Shown: positions 50,073 to 58,896 of the stretch, piece by piece | Layout: the number at the start of each line of letters is the position of its first letter | Position numbering within the stretch: position 1 is the first letter of the stretch | Position numbers and translations under genes: made by a program | Notes under the pieces: model-generated | Database searches by the model: none | What the model was told of the DNA's origin: nothing | Seen by the model: only the letters and a program-made list of their open reading frames with translations | NCBI GenBank assembly: GCA_964397625.1 | Contig: CAYNJT010000009.1 | Coordinates: forward strand, 14,325-78,324 | From: Leptolinea sp964397625 | GTDB lineage: Bacteria; Chloroflexota; Anaerolineae; Anaerolineales; Anaerolineaceae | DNA: 64,000 bases | Direction: 5' to 3'

Positions 50073-50984
50073 ATGACAGAAAAATTACCGTCCTATGGCG
50101 GACAGGCATTAATCGAAGGCGTTCTAATGCGCGGCAGCAAAGGATTGGCAGCCGCCATGCGTAAACCAGATGGACAAATCGCGATTGAAAGCGAACAATT
50201 AACTGGTATTTATACCAATCCATTAATGAAAACACCCTTCTTGCGAGGATTGATATCCCTGTGGGATTCTCTGGGGATTGGAATGCGTTTCCTGACCATA
50301 TCAGCTAATATGCAAACCGGAGAGGATGAAAAACTGGAAGGTCCGGCATTGTATTTAACCCTGGGTCTCTCACTGGCGCTCGGGATTGGCCTGTTTTTCC
50401 TTTTGCCGGCGGCAGCGGGGCATTTTACAGTTGCCTATCTTGGTTTTAATACCTGGTGGAGCAATGTGATCGAAGGGGTTATCCGTCTGGCATTAGCCAT
50501 TGGCTACATCTGGGCAATCGGTAAGATGCCTGATATTGCACGGGTATTCGCATACCACGGTGCTGAGCATAAAACGATCAATGCTTTTGAAGCCGGAGCG
50601 GAAATGACACCAGAAGTTGTCAGCCAGTATTCTGTGGAACATCCACGATGTGGTACCGCGTTCCTGCTTACGCTGATCATACTTTCAATATTTGTATTCG
50701 CCCTTCTTGGTCCACTTGGAGGTATCTGGCGATATATCGGTCGTTTACTGCTGATTTTACCCCTTGCGTCACTTGCGTATGAGATGATCCGTTGGAGCAG
50801 TAACAATCGGACAAATCCATTGGTCAATTTTCTGGTTAAACCCAACATGGCCTTACAGCACCTGACTACTCGAGAACCAACGCTTGAAATGTTGGAAGTT
50901 TCTATTGCAGCATTTAATTCAATGCTTGAAATGGAAAAACAGGTCAAAGAACAAACCGTAAAGCTGGCAAATGAAACTATTTGA
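50073..50984 (+). CDS. DUF1385 (YqhQ-like) membrane protein
   Basis: 303 aa. Opens YGGQALIEGVLMRG, the family signature, with AYHGAEHKTINAFEAG and HPRCGTAFLL in the middle, and about four membrane helices between 90 and 240. Conserved in many Firmicutes and Chloroflexi; function not established. Overlaps the ComEA-like gene by 14 bp. Confidence 0.87.
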   Translation: MTEKLPSYGGQALIEGVLMRGSKGLAAAMRKPDGQIAIESEQLTGIYTNPLMKTPFLRGLISLWDSLGIGMRFLTISANMQTGEDEKLEGPALYLTLGLSLALGIGLFFLLPAAAGHFTVAYLGFNTWWSNVIEGVIRLALAIGYIWAIGKMPDIARVFAYHGAEHKTINAFEAGAEMTPEVVSQYSVEHPRCGTAFLLTLIILSIFVFALLGPLGGIWRYIGRLLLILPLASLAYEMIRWSSNNRTNPLVNFLVKPNMALQHLTTREPTLEMLEVSIAAFNSMLEMEKQVKEQTVKLANETI

Positions 50985-51537
50985 ACAAAAGACACTTATT
51001 CAGATTGTCTTCGGCATCTTATTGGGAGCCGCGTTTGTGTCGGCTGCCATATTCATTTCCCTGCCTGATAAGATGACCCCTCTGGTTATTCTTCCCACTT
51101 CCACAGATATGCCTATTCAGGTGCACGTTGTGGGAGAAGTAAAAAACCCGGGAGTTGTAATCCTTTCAAAAAACAGCCGTGTCCAAGACGCGATCAATTC
51201 CGCGGGCGGTGCCACAGATGACGCTGATTTGCAGCCGATTAATCTGGCTGCATTTGTTACAGATGGACAGAAGCTCATAATCCCATCTTTTAATCACCCC
51301 GAAATACAGCCACTGTCAACCGCCCAGCAGGAGTCTTTTCCCAAAATCGACTTGAATTCTGCCACCCAGAAAGAATTGGAAACTCTTCCTGGAATTGGTG
51401 AAGAAAAAGCAAAGGCGATTTTATCCGAACGAGAAAAGCTCGGTGGATTTAAGTCTCTTGATGAATTATCCAGAGTATCAGGTATAACACGAAATATTCT
51501 AAATCAGATCAAGCCATATTTGTCTGTAGTGCATTAA
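50971..51537 (+). CDS. comEA: ComEA-like DNA-binding protein (SLBB plus helix-hairpin-helix)
   Basis: 188 aa. N-terminal membrane anchor (about 8-28), SLBB domain (VHVVGEVKNPGVVIL, GQKLIIP) and C-terminal paired HhH (KIDLNSATQKELETLPGIG, then FKSLDELSRVSGI). ComEA binds incoming DNA outside the membrane during competence. The prepilin peptidase at 23.4 kb could serve the same pathway, but comEC is not in view. Overlaps the DUF1385 gene. Confidence 0.9.
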   Translation: MKLFEQKTLIQIVFGILLGAAFVSAAIFISLPDKMTPLVILPTSTDMPIQVHVVGEVKNPGVVILSKNSRVQDAINSAGGATDDADLQPINLAAFVTDGQKLIIPSFNHPEIQPLSTAQQESFPKIDLNSATQKELETLPGIGEEKAKAILSEREKLGGFKSLDELSRVSGITRNILNQIKPYLSVVH

Positions 51538-51561
51538 TTCAAAACTTGCCAGGAGTATAAT

Positions 51562-52014
51562 TTGACCATGACTATCAAAGAATCTTTGGATATTGCATTA
51601 AAAGAATCGCTAAAGAGTGGAAATAATACCCAAAAGACAACTGTCAGGCTTGCCTTGGCTGCGATCAAACAAATTGAGGTGGATAAGAGGATAGAGCTTG
51701 ACGATGCCGGAGTGATTTCTGTGCTTCAAAAAGAAGTTAAAAACCGGCGTGAGACTATTCTGGATGCCCAAAAAGCTGGCCGTCCTGACACTATAACAGA
51801 ACTTGAAAATGAAATTGCCATTCTGGAAACATTCCTTCCAAAGGAAATGGATCCTTCTGAACTTCGGGCGATTATTGAAAAAGCTATTTCAGAAACTGGA
51901 GCCGCTTCACCATCTGACATGGGTAAAGTCATGAAGATTGTAGTCTCTCAGGTTCAGGGTCGCGCCAGCGGAGACACAATTTCCCGCGCGGTTCGAGAGT
52001 TATTAACGAAATAA
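51562..52014 (+). CDS. GatB/YqeY domain protein
   Basis: 150 aa. Helical YqeY fold: TVRLALAAIKQIEVDK, AGRPDTITELENEIAILETFLP and SDMGKVMKIVVSQVQGRASG with the conserved GRADG/GRASG turn. Similar to the C-terminal tRNA-binding part of GatB; role of stand-alone YqeY unclear. TTG at 51562 is 6 nt after AGGAG and preferred; ATG at 51568 would be 12 nt away. Confidence 0.9.
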   Translation: MTMTIKESLDIALKESLKSGNNTQKTTVRLALAAIKQIEVDKRIELDDAGVISVLQKEVKNRRETILDAQKAGRPDTITELENEIAILETFLPKEMDPSELRAIIEKAISETGAASPSDMGKVMKIVVSQVQGRASGDTISRAVRELLTK

Positions 52015-52019
52015 TCTAT

Positions 52020-54179
52020 ATGACCTCTATTCCCTCAACGGGACCCGGATATTTTTTACGGCATAGAGTACTTGCCAGAGTCTTACTGTTGATTTTATCG
52101 GCAGTATTTTCATATATCGCGTTAACATATCCTTTGGCATTGCGGCCTTCGTACCTGCCAATCACCATTGGGAATGTAGCTCCTCAAGATATTCAGGCAC
52201 CTGCATCGATCACCTATGAGAGTCCAATCCAGACAGATGCCGCGAAACGGGAAGTCGAAAAAAGCATTTCCCCAATCTATCTACCTGCAGATCCGGCCAT
52301 CGCTCGCAAGAAACTTGACGATTTGCGAGTTTCTATGAATTACATAACTTCGGTTCGGGCAGACCAATTTTCAACCCGTGACCAAAAACGTTCAGATTTG
52401 CAGGCTTTGAAAAGTTCCAAATTTTCAGCAGAAGAATCGCTTACGATTTTGGACTTAACCGATGATCGGTGGAAATCCATCCAGGAAGAAGCTCAACGTG
52501 TTCTTGAAGAGGTGATGCATACCACCATCCGGACAGATCAGGTATATGACGCCCGTCAATCCATTCCCAGTCGGATATCCCTCGCTTTCTCTCCAAACTT
52601 AAACGCAATAATCTCACGACTAATAGAACCTCAAATTGAGGCAAATTCTCGATTTAGTGAAGAAAAAACCCGAGCAGCAATTGAAAATGCCATCAAAACA
52701 GTTCAACCGGTTTCCCGAACACTACTTGCGGGAGAGATCATAGTGAGGCGTGGGCAGGTTGTTACTCCTCTGATTTTCGAAACACTCGAGAAATTTGACC
52801 TGGTAAAACCGCGATCCAATTACACCAACTACCTTGCCCCTGCTGCTTTGGTTGTTATTATTGCAGCCTTTATTGCTTTTTACTTCATTCGCCGCCCTCT
52901 GTCTTCCATGGATGATTGGCGAAGCTTATTGCTAATCTCCTCCCTTTTTTTGATTTTTTTAGTCTTAACAAGGTTTATTGTTCCCAATCGGACTGTCTTT
53001 CCTTACCTGTTTCCAATGGCTGCATTTGGGCTCACAATTTCATGCCTTTTCAATATGGAAATTGGGATGGTTCTTGCTCTGGCGCTTTCGCTTATATCAT
53101 CATTTGACCTTTCGTCAAACCTTGATTTGACGATTTATTACATATTAACATCGTTAATCGGAATTCTCATTCTGGGAAAAGGATTGCGGATTTCCAGCTT
53201 CTTTAGTGCAGGCGCCGGAATTGGATTGACAGGATGCGCGGTTATTGTGGCGTATCGTCTTTCTCCTGGAAGTATTGATCTGGTTGGACTGGCAACATTG
53301 ATGGGCAGCGCGTTCATCAATGGGCTGGCCTCAGTAAGCCTGACTTTACTTTTCCAGTATATTTTTGCGCAATTATTGGGCACCACCACAGCCCTGCAAC
53401 TCCTGGACCTTTCACGTCCGGATCATCCGGTTATGCAATTTATGTTAAGAAATGCCCCGGGCAGCTATCAACACAGCCTTCAGGTAGCAAATCTGGCCGA
53501 ACAGGCCGCTGAAGCCGTCGGCGCTGACGTGCTTCTCACCCGCGTTGGTGCAATTTATCACGACATCGGGAAAGCTGTGAATCCTCAGTTTTTCATAGAG
53601 AATCAGATATCGGGGAAATCCAATCCACATGACGATCTGACACCTGAAATTTCATCAGCCATTATCATTCAGCATATTAATGACGGAATTAAAGTGGCAA
53701 AAAAACATCGCTTACCCTCTCGCATAATAGATTTTATTAAAGAACATCATGGTACCTTATTAACTCGCTATCAATACGCACGTGCCATCCAGGAATCCGC
53801 CGGTCAGATCGAGCAGGTAAATATTGAAAAATTCCGGTATCCCGGCCCCAGTCCACGCTCTAAAGAGACGGCCCTTTTGATGCTCGCTGATGGTTGTGAG
53901 GCTCGCGCACGGGCTGAACTTCCCCGTTCTGATGTTGAATTACGAGCCATGGTGAAAAAAGTATTTGATTTTCTGCAACAGGAAGGGCAATTAGATCATA
54001 CATCGCTTACATTAAATGATTTAAATCTGGCAGCCGAGTCTTTCACAAACACATTACGTAATAGTTATCACCCTCGCATAATCTATCCTGAGATTCATGC
54101 GCCCAATTCCCCCACAGAACCGGTATCGACATTTTTTGAGAAACATGCCGAAGGTCAGTCTGGAGAAAACAAAAAATAA
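52020..54179 (+). CDS. 7TM-HD phosphohydrolase (PgpH-type)
   Basis: 719 aa. N-terminal helix (about 17-37), an extracytoplasmic 7TMR-HDED region to about 270 (ending TLLAGEIIVRRGQVVT), seven membrane helices to about 460, then an HD domain with NAPGSYQHSLQVANLAEQAA, catalytic H517-D518 in YHDIGK and EHHGT. PgpH of Listeria hydrolyses cyclic di-AMP. Followed directly by ybeY (ATG right after TAA), the usual bacterial order pgpH-ybeY-dgkA. Confidence 0.92.
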   Translation: MTSIPSTGPGYFLRHRVLARVLLLILSAVFSYIALTYPLALRPSYLPITIGNVAPQDIQAPASITYESPIQTDAAKREVEKSISPIYLPADPAIARKKLDDLRVSMNYITSVRADQFSTRDQKRSDLQALKSSKFSAEESLTILDLTDDRWKSIQEEAQRVLEEVMHTTIRTDQVYDARQSIPSRISLAFSPNLNAIISRLIEPQIEANSRFSEEKTRAAIENAIKTVQPVSRTLLAGEIIVRRGQVVTPLIFETLEKFDLVKPRSNYTNYLAPAALVVIIAAFIAFYFIRRPLSSMDDWRSLLLISSLFLIFLVLTRFIVPNRTVFPYLFPMAAFGLTISCLFNMEIGMVLALALSLISSFDLSSNLDLTIYYILTSLIGILILGKGLRISSFFSAGAGIGLTGCAVIVAYRLSPGSIDLVGLATLMGSAFINGLASVSLTLLFQYIFAQLLGTTTALQLLDLSRPDHPVMQFMLRNAPGSYQHSLQVANLAEQAAEAVGADVLLTRVGAIYHDIGKAVNPQFFIENQISGKSNPHDDLTPEISSAIIIQHINDGIKVAKKHRLPSRIIDFIKEHHGTLLTRYQYARAIQESAGQIEQVNIEKFRYPGPSPRSKETALLMLADGCEARARAELPRSDVELRAMVKKVFDFLQQEGQLDHTSLTLNDLNLAAESFTNTLRNSYHPRIIYPEIHAPNSPTEPVSTFFEKHAEGQSGENKK

Positions 54180-54638
54180 ATGATACATGTTTTCCGCCGT
54201 CATGCTTACACGAAATCCCTGAAACTGATAGAAATACGAAGGATTGCCAATCTTACATTTGCCCGGGTTGGAGTATCTGGCGACGCAACGATTGTTTTTA
54301 CAAATAACGCGGAAATTCAAAATTTAAATAGAGATTATCGCCAAGTAGATATTGCCACTGATGTACTTTCTTTTCCATCAGATGAGATAGATCCATTATC
54401 AAACAGACAGTATCTTGGTGACATTATCATATCTGCCGAAAAAGCGTCTGAACAGGCAAAATTGTCCGGTCGGACTTTTTTTGATGAGGTGACCATGTTG
54501 ATTGTCCATGGTTGTCTTCATTTATCTGGCATGGACCACATGGAAGCGGAAGACAAGACAACCATGAAAAGATTTCAAGAAGCTATCCTTACCGAATTGA
54601 GGGTCACGGATCCTATTTGGCCAGAGGATGAAAAATGA
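54180..54638 (+). CDS. ybeY: Endoribonuclease YbeY
   Basis: 152 aa. Zinc motif HGCLHLSGMDH with H110, H114 and H120, preceded by TDVLSFPSDE and LGDIIISAEKA. Acts in 16S rRNA 3'-end maturation and ribosome quality control. ATG follows the pgpH stop without a gap and the gene overlaps dgkA by 4 bp. Confidence 0.96.
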   Translation: MIHVFRRHAYTKSLKLIEIRRIANLTFARVGVSGDATIVFTNNAEIQNLNRDYRQVDIATDVLSFPSDEIDPLSNRQYLGDIIISAEKASEQAKLSGRTFFDEVTMLIVHGCLHLSGMDHMEAEDKTTMKRFQEAILTELRVTDPIWPEDEK

Positions 54639-55012
54639 AGAATTTTATTATTTCCAGATATCATTCATTTGGACATGCCTTTTCTGGTTTGAAACATGTT
54701 CTGAAACACGAAAGAAATGCCTGGATACATACTGTCGCCTCAGTACTGGTAATCAGTACAGCTCTATGGCTGCAAACGCCTGCTGTTGAATTTGCCATCT
54801 TGATTCTTACAATAGGGACCGTATGGACAGCAGAATTTATTAATACATCCCTGGAGGCTGTGGTCGATCTCGCCAGTCCTGAAAAACATCCATTGGCCAA
54901 AGTTGGTAAAGATGTTGGCGCAGCCGCTGTTTTAATTGCGGCTATGTCCTCCATTGTGATCGGTGTGATTATTCTTGGGCCATCCCTTTTACTCAAAATG
55001 GGTATTCACTAG
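54635..55012 (+). CDS. dgkA: Diacylglycerol/undecaprenol kinase family (DgkA)
   Basis: 125 aa, three membrane helices. Family motif ERNAWIHTVAS and the active-site stretch EFINTSLEAVVDLASPE are intact, then KVGKDVGAAAVL. Gram-positive-type members phosphorylate undecaprenol; others diacylglycerol. Starts within the ybeY stop. Confidence 0.93.
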   Translation: MKNFIISRYHSFGHAFSGLKHVLKHERNAWIHTVASVLVISTALWLQTPAVEFAILILTIGTVWTAEFINTSLEAVVDLASPEKHPLAKVGKDVGAAAVLIAAMSSIVIGVIILGPSLLLKMGIH

Positions 55013-55023
55013 AGGAATGACAA

Positions 55024-55866
55024 ATGACTTTGAATTTTCGAGTTGGTACCGTTGGTTCTCCAATATCCACACCCAAGAAACCGGGAGGAAGTGTCGGCGC
55101 GATTCAACAGTTACATTCACTTGGCCTCAATGCTCTTGAGTTGGGATGGGTTCAGAGTGTCCGCGTTTCTGAAGAGACATGTCAGGCGATTAAGTTGGAA
55201 GCTAATGCACAGGATGTATTAATTAGCGTACATGCCCCTTATTTTATTAATCTGAATGCCAACGAAGAGGAATGGCCAAAATCTAGAAAACGGCTGATGG
55301 ATGCGGCGCATTATGGAAATCTGGCAGGAGCCACAGACATTATTTTTCATCCTGGTTCTTACTTTGAACTCCCGGCTGCTGATGTTCTTAAGGTCGCCAT
55401 ACCACGACTCGCCGGATGTGTCGAAGAACTTAAGGAAAGTGGGAATCACGTTACGCTGCGACCGGAGACCATGGGAAAATCTGCCATGCTTGGTTCGCTG
55501 GAAGACACCCTTGAAATGAGCAAGCAAATACCAGGGGTGTTACCCTGCATAGATTTTGCCCACCTGCACGCCAGAGCCGCCGGTAAGGAAAACTCAAAAT
55601 CCGAATGGGTATCCCGTCTTAACCAGGTCGAGGATGCCCTTGGTGGAAATATTCTCTCGCATTTACACATTCATCTTTCTGGAATTGAATACTCAGAAAA
55701 AGGTGAACGAAATCACCTGCCATTAAAGGAATCTGATTTTAATCTGGCAGAATTATTGGAAGCCTTGGATCTAAAGAATTGTGCAGGAAGAATTCTATGC
55801 GAAAGTCCTATCCTTGAAGAGGACGCTCTCTACATCAAGGAAGTTTTGCAAAAAATCCAATCCTAA
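55024..55866 (+). CDS. TIM-barrel Nfo/endonuclease IV-like or sugar-phosphate isomerase-like protein
   Basis: 280 aa. AP endonuclease family 2 fold with metal-ligand-like positions: VHAPYFINLNA, IIFHPGSYFE, LRPETMGK (Glu), CIDFAHLHARA and LHIHLSG. These match the HxH/E/D/H pattern of endonuclease IV-type barrels, but family members also include isomerases, so an abasic-site nuclease is likely yet unproven. 12 bp after dgkA; its end overlaps the convergent response regulator by 4 bp. Confidence 0.8.
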   Translation: MTLNFRVGTVGSPISTPKKPGGSVGAIQQLHSLGLNALELGWVQSVRVSEETCQAIKLEANAQDVLISVHAPYFINLNANEEEWPKSRKRLMDAAHYGNLAGATDIIFHPGSYFELPAADVLKVAIPRLAGCVEELKESGNHVTLRPETMGKSAMLGSLEDTLEMSKQIPGVLPCIDFAHLHARAAGKENSKSEWVSRLNQVEDALGGNILSHLHIHLSGIEYSEKGERNHLPLKESDFNLAELLEALDLKNCAGRILCESPILEEDALYIKEVLQKIQS

Positions 55867-56555
55867 TCGATTCTGCTATCAGCTTTTTCCATTACATCTT
55901 TCGGCATATATTCTTTCAAATTATGCTCGACAGCAAACGCAGCGGCTTCCGCACGGTTGCTTACACCCAATTTTGAGAGAATACTTGAAACATAATTGCG
56001 AATTGTGCCTTCGCCGAGAAACAATTCTTTTGATATTTCCCGGTTGGTTTTTCCTTCAGAAACTTTAAGCAAGACCTTCTTCTCGTTATCTGAAAGATGA
56101 GCAAAGGCTGAGGCTTCTTCCTGTTTTACGACTCGCTTAACTTCCTGAAAAATACGTTTTGTCATGGCAGGATCCAACGGGGCTTCCCCTCGGCCAACGG
56201 CTTCCAGCGCTTTTACCAGGTCATCTCCGCCGATTTGTTTTAGTACATATCCTGAAGCACCTGCACGTATCGCAGAGAAAAGCATCTCGTCTTCCGCATA
56301 GGACGTCAGCATGATGACTTTCGTGTTTGGATATGAATGCGTGATTTCTTCGCACGCTTCGATACCAGAAGGCCCTGGCAACCGAATGTCCATTAACACA
56401 GCATCAGGCAATAGCTGGGCAACTTTTTCAATGGCTTCTTTTGCTGTTCCTGCCTCGCCGACTACATCGAATTGAGGGTGGTGTTGTAAAAGTGATCTAA
56501 GACCAATTCTTACTACCTCATGGTCATCAACAATCAAAATTCGCTGTTTATCCAT
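55863..56555 (-). CDS. NarL/LuxR-family response regulator
   Basis: 230 aa from ATG at 56555 (MDKQRILIVDD), with AGGAG upstream; the seven extra codons to 56576 are rejected. Receiver domain with acidic pair DD and phospho-acceptor D in VLMDIRLPGPSG, T in IMLTSYAED and K in YVLKQIGG. LuxR-type HTH: LSDNEKKVLLKVSEGKTNREI and VSSILSKLGVSNRAEA. No partner histidine kinase gene nearby. Controls transcription of unknown targets. Confidence 0.92.
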   Translation of the reverse strand: MDKQRILIVDDHEVVRIGLRSLLQHHPQFDVVGEAGTAKEAIEKVAQLLPDAVLMDIRLPGPSGIEACEEITHSYPNTKVIMLTSYAEDEMLFSAIRAGASGYVLKQIGGDDLVKALEAVGRGEAPLDPAMTKRIFQEVKRVVKQEEASAFAHLSDNEKKVLLKVSEGKTNREISKELFLGEGTIRNYVSSILSKLGVSNRAEAAAFAVEHNLKEYMPKDVMEKADSRID

Positions 56556-56680
56556 GTTTTCTCCTGATATAAACATTCAGAGTATACCCGATTGTGAAAA
56601 ACCTGTCCTGATTTCAAATGATTTGTATATCTACTTTTTTCTTGTTTTTCAATGTGATAAACTTATCTAAACGAGGTCAT

Positions 56681-57079
56681 ATGACAACTAATGGCAGTAA
56701 AAGGATCATATATATTGAAGATGATCAAGATATGATTGACCTGGTCAGCCTTATTTTAGGCCGGCGTGGTTTTACTGTCGAAGGCGCCAGTGGCGGTGTT
56801 AAAGGTTTGGAAATGGTTTTCTCCGAATTACCTGACCTTGTGTTATTAGATTTAATGATGCCCGATCTTGATGGTTGGGATGTATACCAACAGATGAAAG
56901 CTCAGGCAAAAACCCGTAATATCCCTGTTATTGTAATTACGGCAAAGGCCCAGGCCATTGACCGTGTTCTTGGTTTACGTATCGCCAAAGTGGATGATTA
57001 TATCTGTAAGCCCTTCAGTCCGAACGAGCTAGTTGCCAGCATTGATCGAATTGTGGGAAAGACAGAACTAAAGGCATAG
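56681..57079 (+). CDS. CheY-like response regulator, receiver domain only
   Basis: 132 aa from ATG at 56681, after CGAGG. Receiver fold: IIYIEDDQDMIDL, LVLLDLMMPDLDGWD with the phospho-acceptor Asp, VIVITAKAQ with T, and DDYICKPFSPNEL with Lys. No output domain. It is divergent from the NarL-type gene, 125 bp apart, and 9 bp before the DUF192 gene. Confidence 0.9.
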   Translation: MTTNGSKRIIYIEDDQDMIDLVSLILGRRGFTVEGASGGVKGLEMVFSELPDLVLLDLMMPDLDGWDVYQQMKAQAKTRNIPVIVITAKAQAIDRVLGLRIAKVDDYICKPFSPNELVASIDRIVGKTELKA

Positions 57080-57088
57080 CTTTTCTTG

Positions 57089-57457
57089 ATGCATGCAATT
57101 ACTGTTTTCAATAAAACCAATCAAAAGGCATCACCTCTTCAACTCGGGATATGTGACACCTTCACATCCCGATTGCGCGGTTTAATGTTTTCAAAAAATC
57201 TTGCTGTTGACGGCGGTCTTTGTTTTGTCAACTCTGCTGAAGACAGGTTGAACTCAGCCATTCATATGTTCTTTATGAATTATGATTTAACAATTCTTTG
57301 GGCAGATAGTGAAGGTCGCATAGTAGACAAGATACTGGCAAAAAAATGGAGCACCATTGCAGCTCCACAAAGAAAAGCGAAATTTATACTTGAAACTCAC
57401 ATCGATCGATTTGAAGAATACAATATCGGCGATTTTTTGGAAATTCGAAATGTATAA
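57089..57457 (+). CDS. DUF192 family protein
   Basis: 122 aa from ATG at 57089 (TTG at 57086 is an alternative). Family pattern: TFTSRLRGLMFSKNL, SAIHMFFMNYDLTILWAD and KFILETHIDRFEEYNIGDFLEI. Such small beta proteins have no settled function. Overlaps the LysM/M23 gene by 8 bp. Confidence 0.85.
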   Translation: MHAITVFNKTNQKASPLQLGICDTFTSRLRGLMFSKNLAVDGGLCFVNSAEDRLNSAIHMFFMNYDLTILWADSEGRIVDKILAKKWSTIAAPQRKAKFILETHIDRFEEYNIGDFLEIRNV

Positions 57458-58844
57458 AATTAGAACTTACTCTATTGTTATAACAATTTCTCTATTGTTA
57501 TCTTTAATATCACCCGTGTATGCGCAGGAGTCTGTTTCAGGTCCTACCTATACTATTCAACCAGGGGATACTTTAAGTATCATCGCCGCAAAATTTGGTG
57601 TATCAGTTGATGACATTATTATTGTCAATAAAATTGAAAATCCAAATATTCTTTCTGCCGGTCAGCAGATTATCATTCCTGGTCTTGAAGGTGTGACCGG
57701 CAACCTTACAGCCGAAGAGATACCCCTGGGATCCAATTTAACAAGCTTAAGTGTCCAACACCAATTTCCTGTAAATATGCTTGTGAAATTGAATAAAGTA
57801 ACCAGCCCTGCCGAAATTTATGCGGGTTCAAGTCTTATCCTACCCGTATCAGACCAGGCAGCTCTTAAAAATGTTGACCTTGTTAAACAGGGAGAATCCA
57901 TGCTTTTGGCTTCGTCCCGATTAAAACAGAATCCCTGGCTAACAGCATTGCAGAATAATCTGGAACAAACCTGGATGATTGTCGCATCACATCCGATCTA
58001 TTTCACCGCAAATTCGGCTGACACCACCCTTCCTTCGCAGGCCCTTCCTTACCTGACTGCGCTCAGTTTTGATGAAACACCACTTGTTCAGGGGCATACA
58101 GTTGAAGTCTCAGCCTCGGGAACACCTGGATTGCAAATATCCGGGAAACTTGCGGATAAAAATTTAACATTTTACCCAACTCAGGATGGCCGTTATTTGG
58201 CTTTACAGGGAATATATGCCATGACTGAACCGGGTTTAATACCATTTGAATTGTCAATCGTCTCATCAGATTCAGGTTTCTTTCAATTTTCTCAGATGCT
58301 GGCTGTACAATCCGGTTACTATCCCGAAGATCCAATGTTGTCGGTTGACCCTGCCACAATTGATCCTGCGACTGTCAAGCCAGAAGAAGATCAGATCAAA
58401 ACAATTGTCTCAAAGGTAACACCTGGTCAACTTTGGTCAGGGAAATTTCGAGATCCGGTTGATGAACCAATTTGTTATAAATCAACGTTTGGAAACCGAC
58501 GAGCCTATAATGGTGGCGCATATTCCAGTTTCCACGGGGGTTTGGACTACGGTGTTTGCGCAAATCTAAATATTTACGCGCCTGCCGCAGGTACGGTTGT
58601 CTTTGCAGGACCACTTACGGTGCGTGGCAATGCGACAATTATCGATCATGGGTTGGGTGTATATACCGGGTACTGGCACCAAAAAGAAATAAAAGTGAAC
58701 GTGGGCGACCAGGTTCAAGCCGGTCAGCTTATCGGATTAATTGGAGATACCGGCCGCGTGACAGGCCCACACCTCCACTGGGAGATATGGGTAAATGGTG
58801 CTCAAGTAAATCCAACCCAATGGCTGGAAAAAGCATACCCATAA
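57450..58844 (+). CDS. Secreted LysM and M23 (LytM) peptidase
   Basis: 464 aa from ATG at 57450; the frame from 57357 lies in the DUF192 gene. Signal peptide 1-26 (ends VYAQE). LysM at about 33-76 (YTIQPGDTLSIIAAKFGVS, NILSAGQQIIIPG) and a second weaker LysM-like stretch. C-terminal M23 domain with FHGGLDYG (first His/Asp) and GPHLHWE (HxH), so zinc ligands are complete. Predicted to cut peptidoglycan cross-links outside the cell, or to regulate such enzymes. Confidence 0.92.
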   Translation: MYKIRTYSIVITISLLLSLISPVYAQESVSGPTYTIQPGDTLSIIAAKFGVSVDDIIIVNKIENPNILSAGQQIIIPGLEGVTGNLTAEEIPLGSNLTSLSVQHQFPVNMLVKLNKVTSPAEIYAGSSLILPVSDQAALKNVDLVKQGESMLLASSRLKQNPWLTALQNNLEQTWMIVASHPIYFTANSADTTLPSQALPYLTALSFDETPLVQGHTVEVSASGTPGLQISGKLADKNLTFYPTQDGRYLALQGIYAMTEPGLIPFELSIVSSDSGFFQFSQMLAVQSGYYPEDPMLSVDPATIDPATVKPEEDQIKTIVSKVTPGQLWSGKFRDPVDEPICYKSTFGNRRAYNGGAYSSFHGGLDYGVCANLNIYAPAAGTVVFAGPLTVRGNATIIDHGLGVYTGYWHQKEIKVNVGDQVQAGQLIGLIGDTGRVTGPHLHWEIWVNGAQVNPTQWLEKAYP

Positions 58845-58867
58845 CAATTGTTAAGCTACGGTATAAT
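58842..58867 (+). promoter_or_regulatory. 12-bp palindrome next to a TATAAT -10
   Basis: TAACAATTGTTA (58842-58853) is a perfect palindrome overlapping the stop of the M23 gene, and TATAAT follows at 58862-58867, 30 bp before the next gene. No -35 at normal spacing; the palindrome occupies that place, which would suit an activator or repressor site. Weak evidence. Confidence 0.3.
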
Positions 58868-58896
58868 TAAATACTTGATCAATTTTCGTCTGGGAG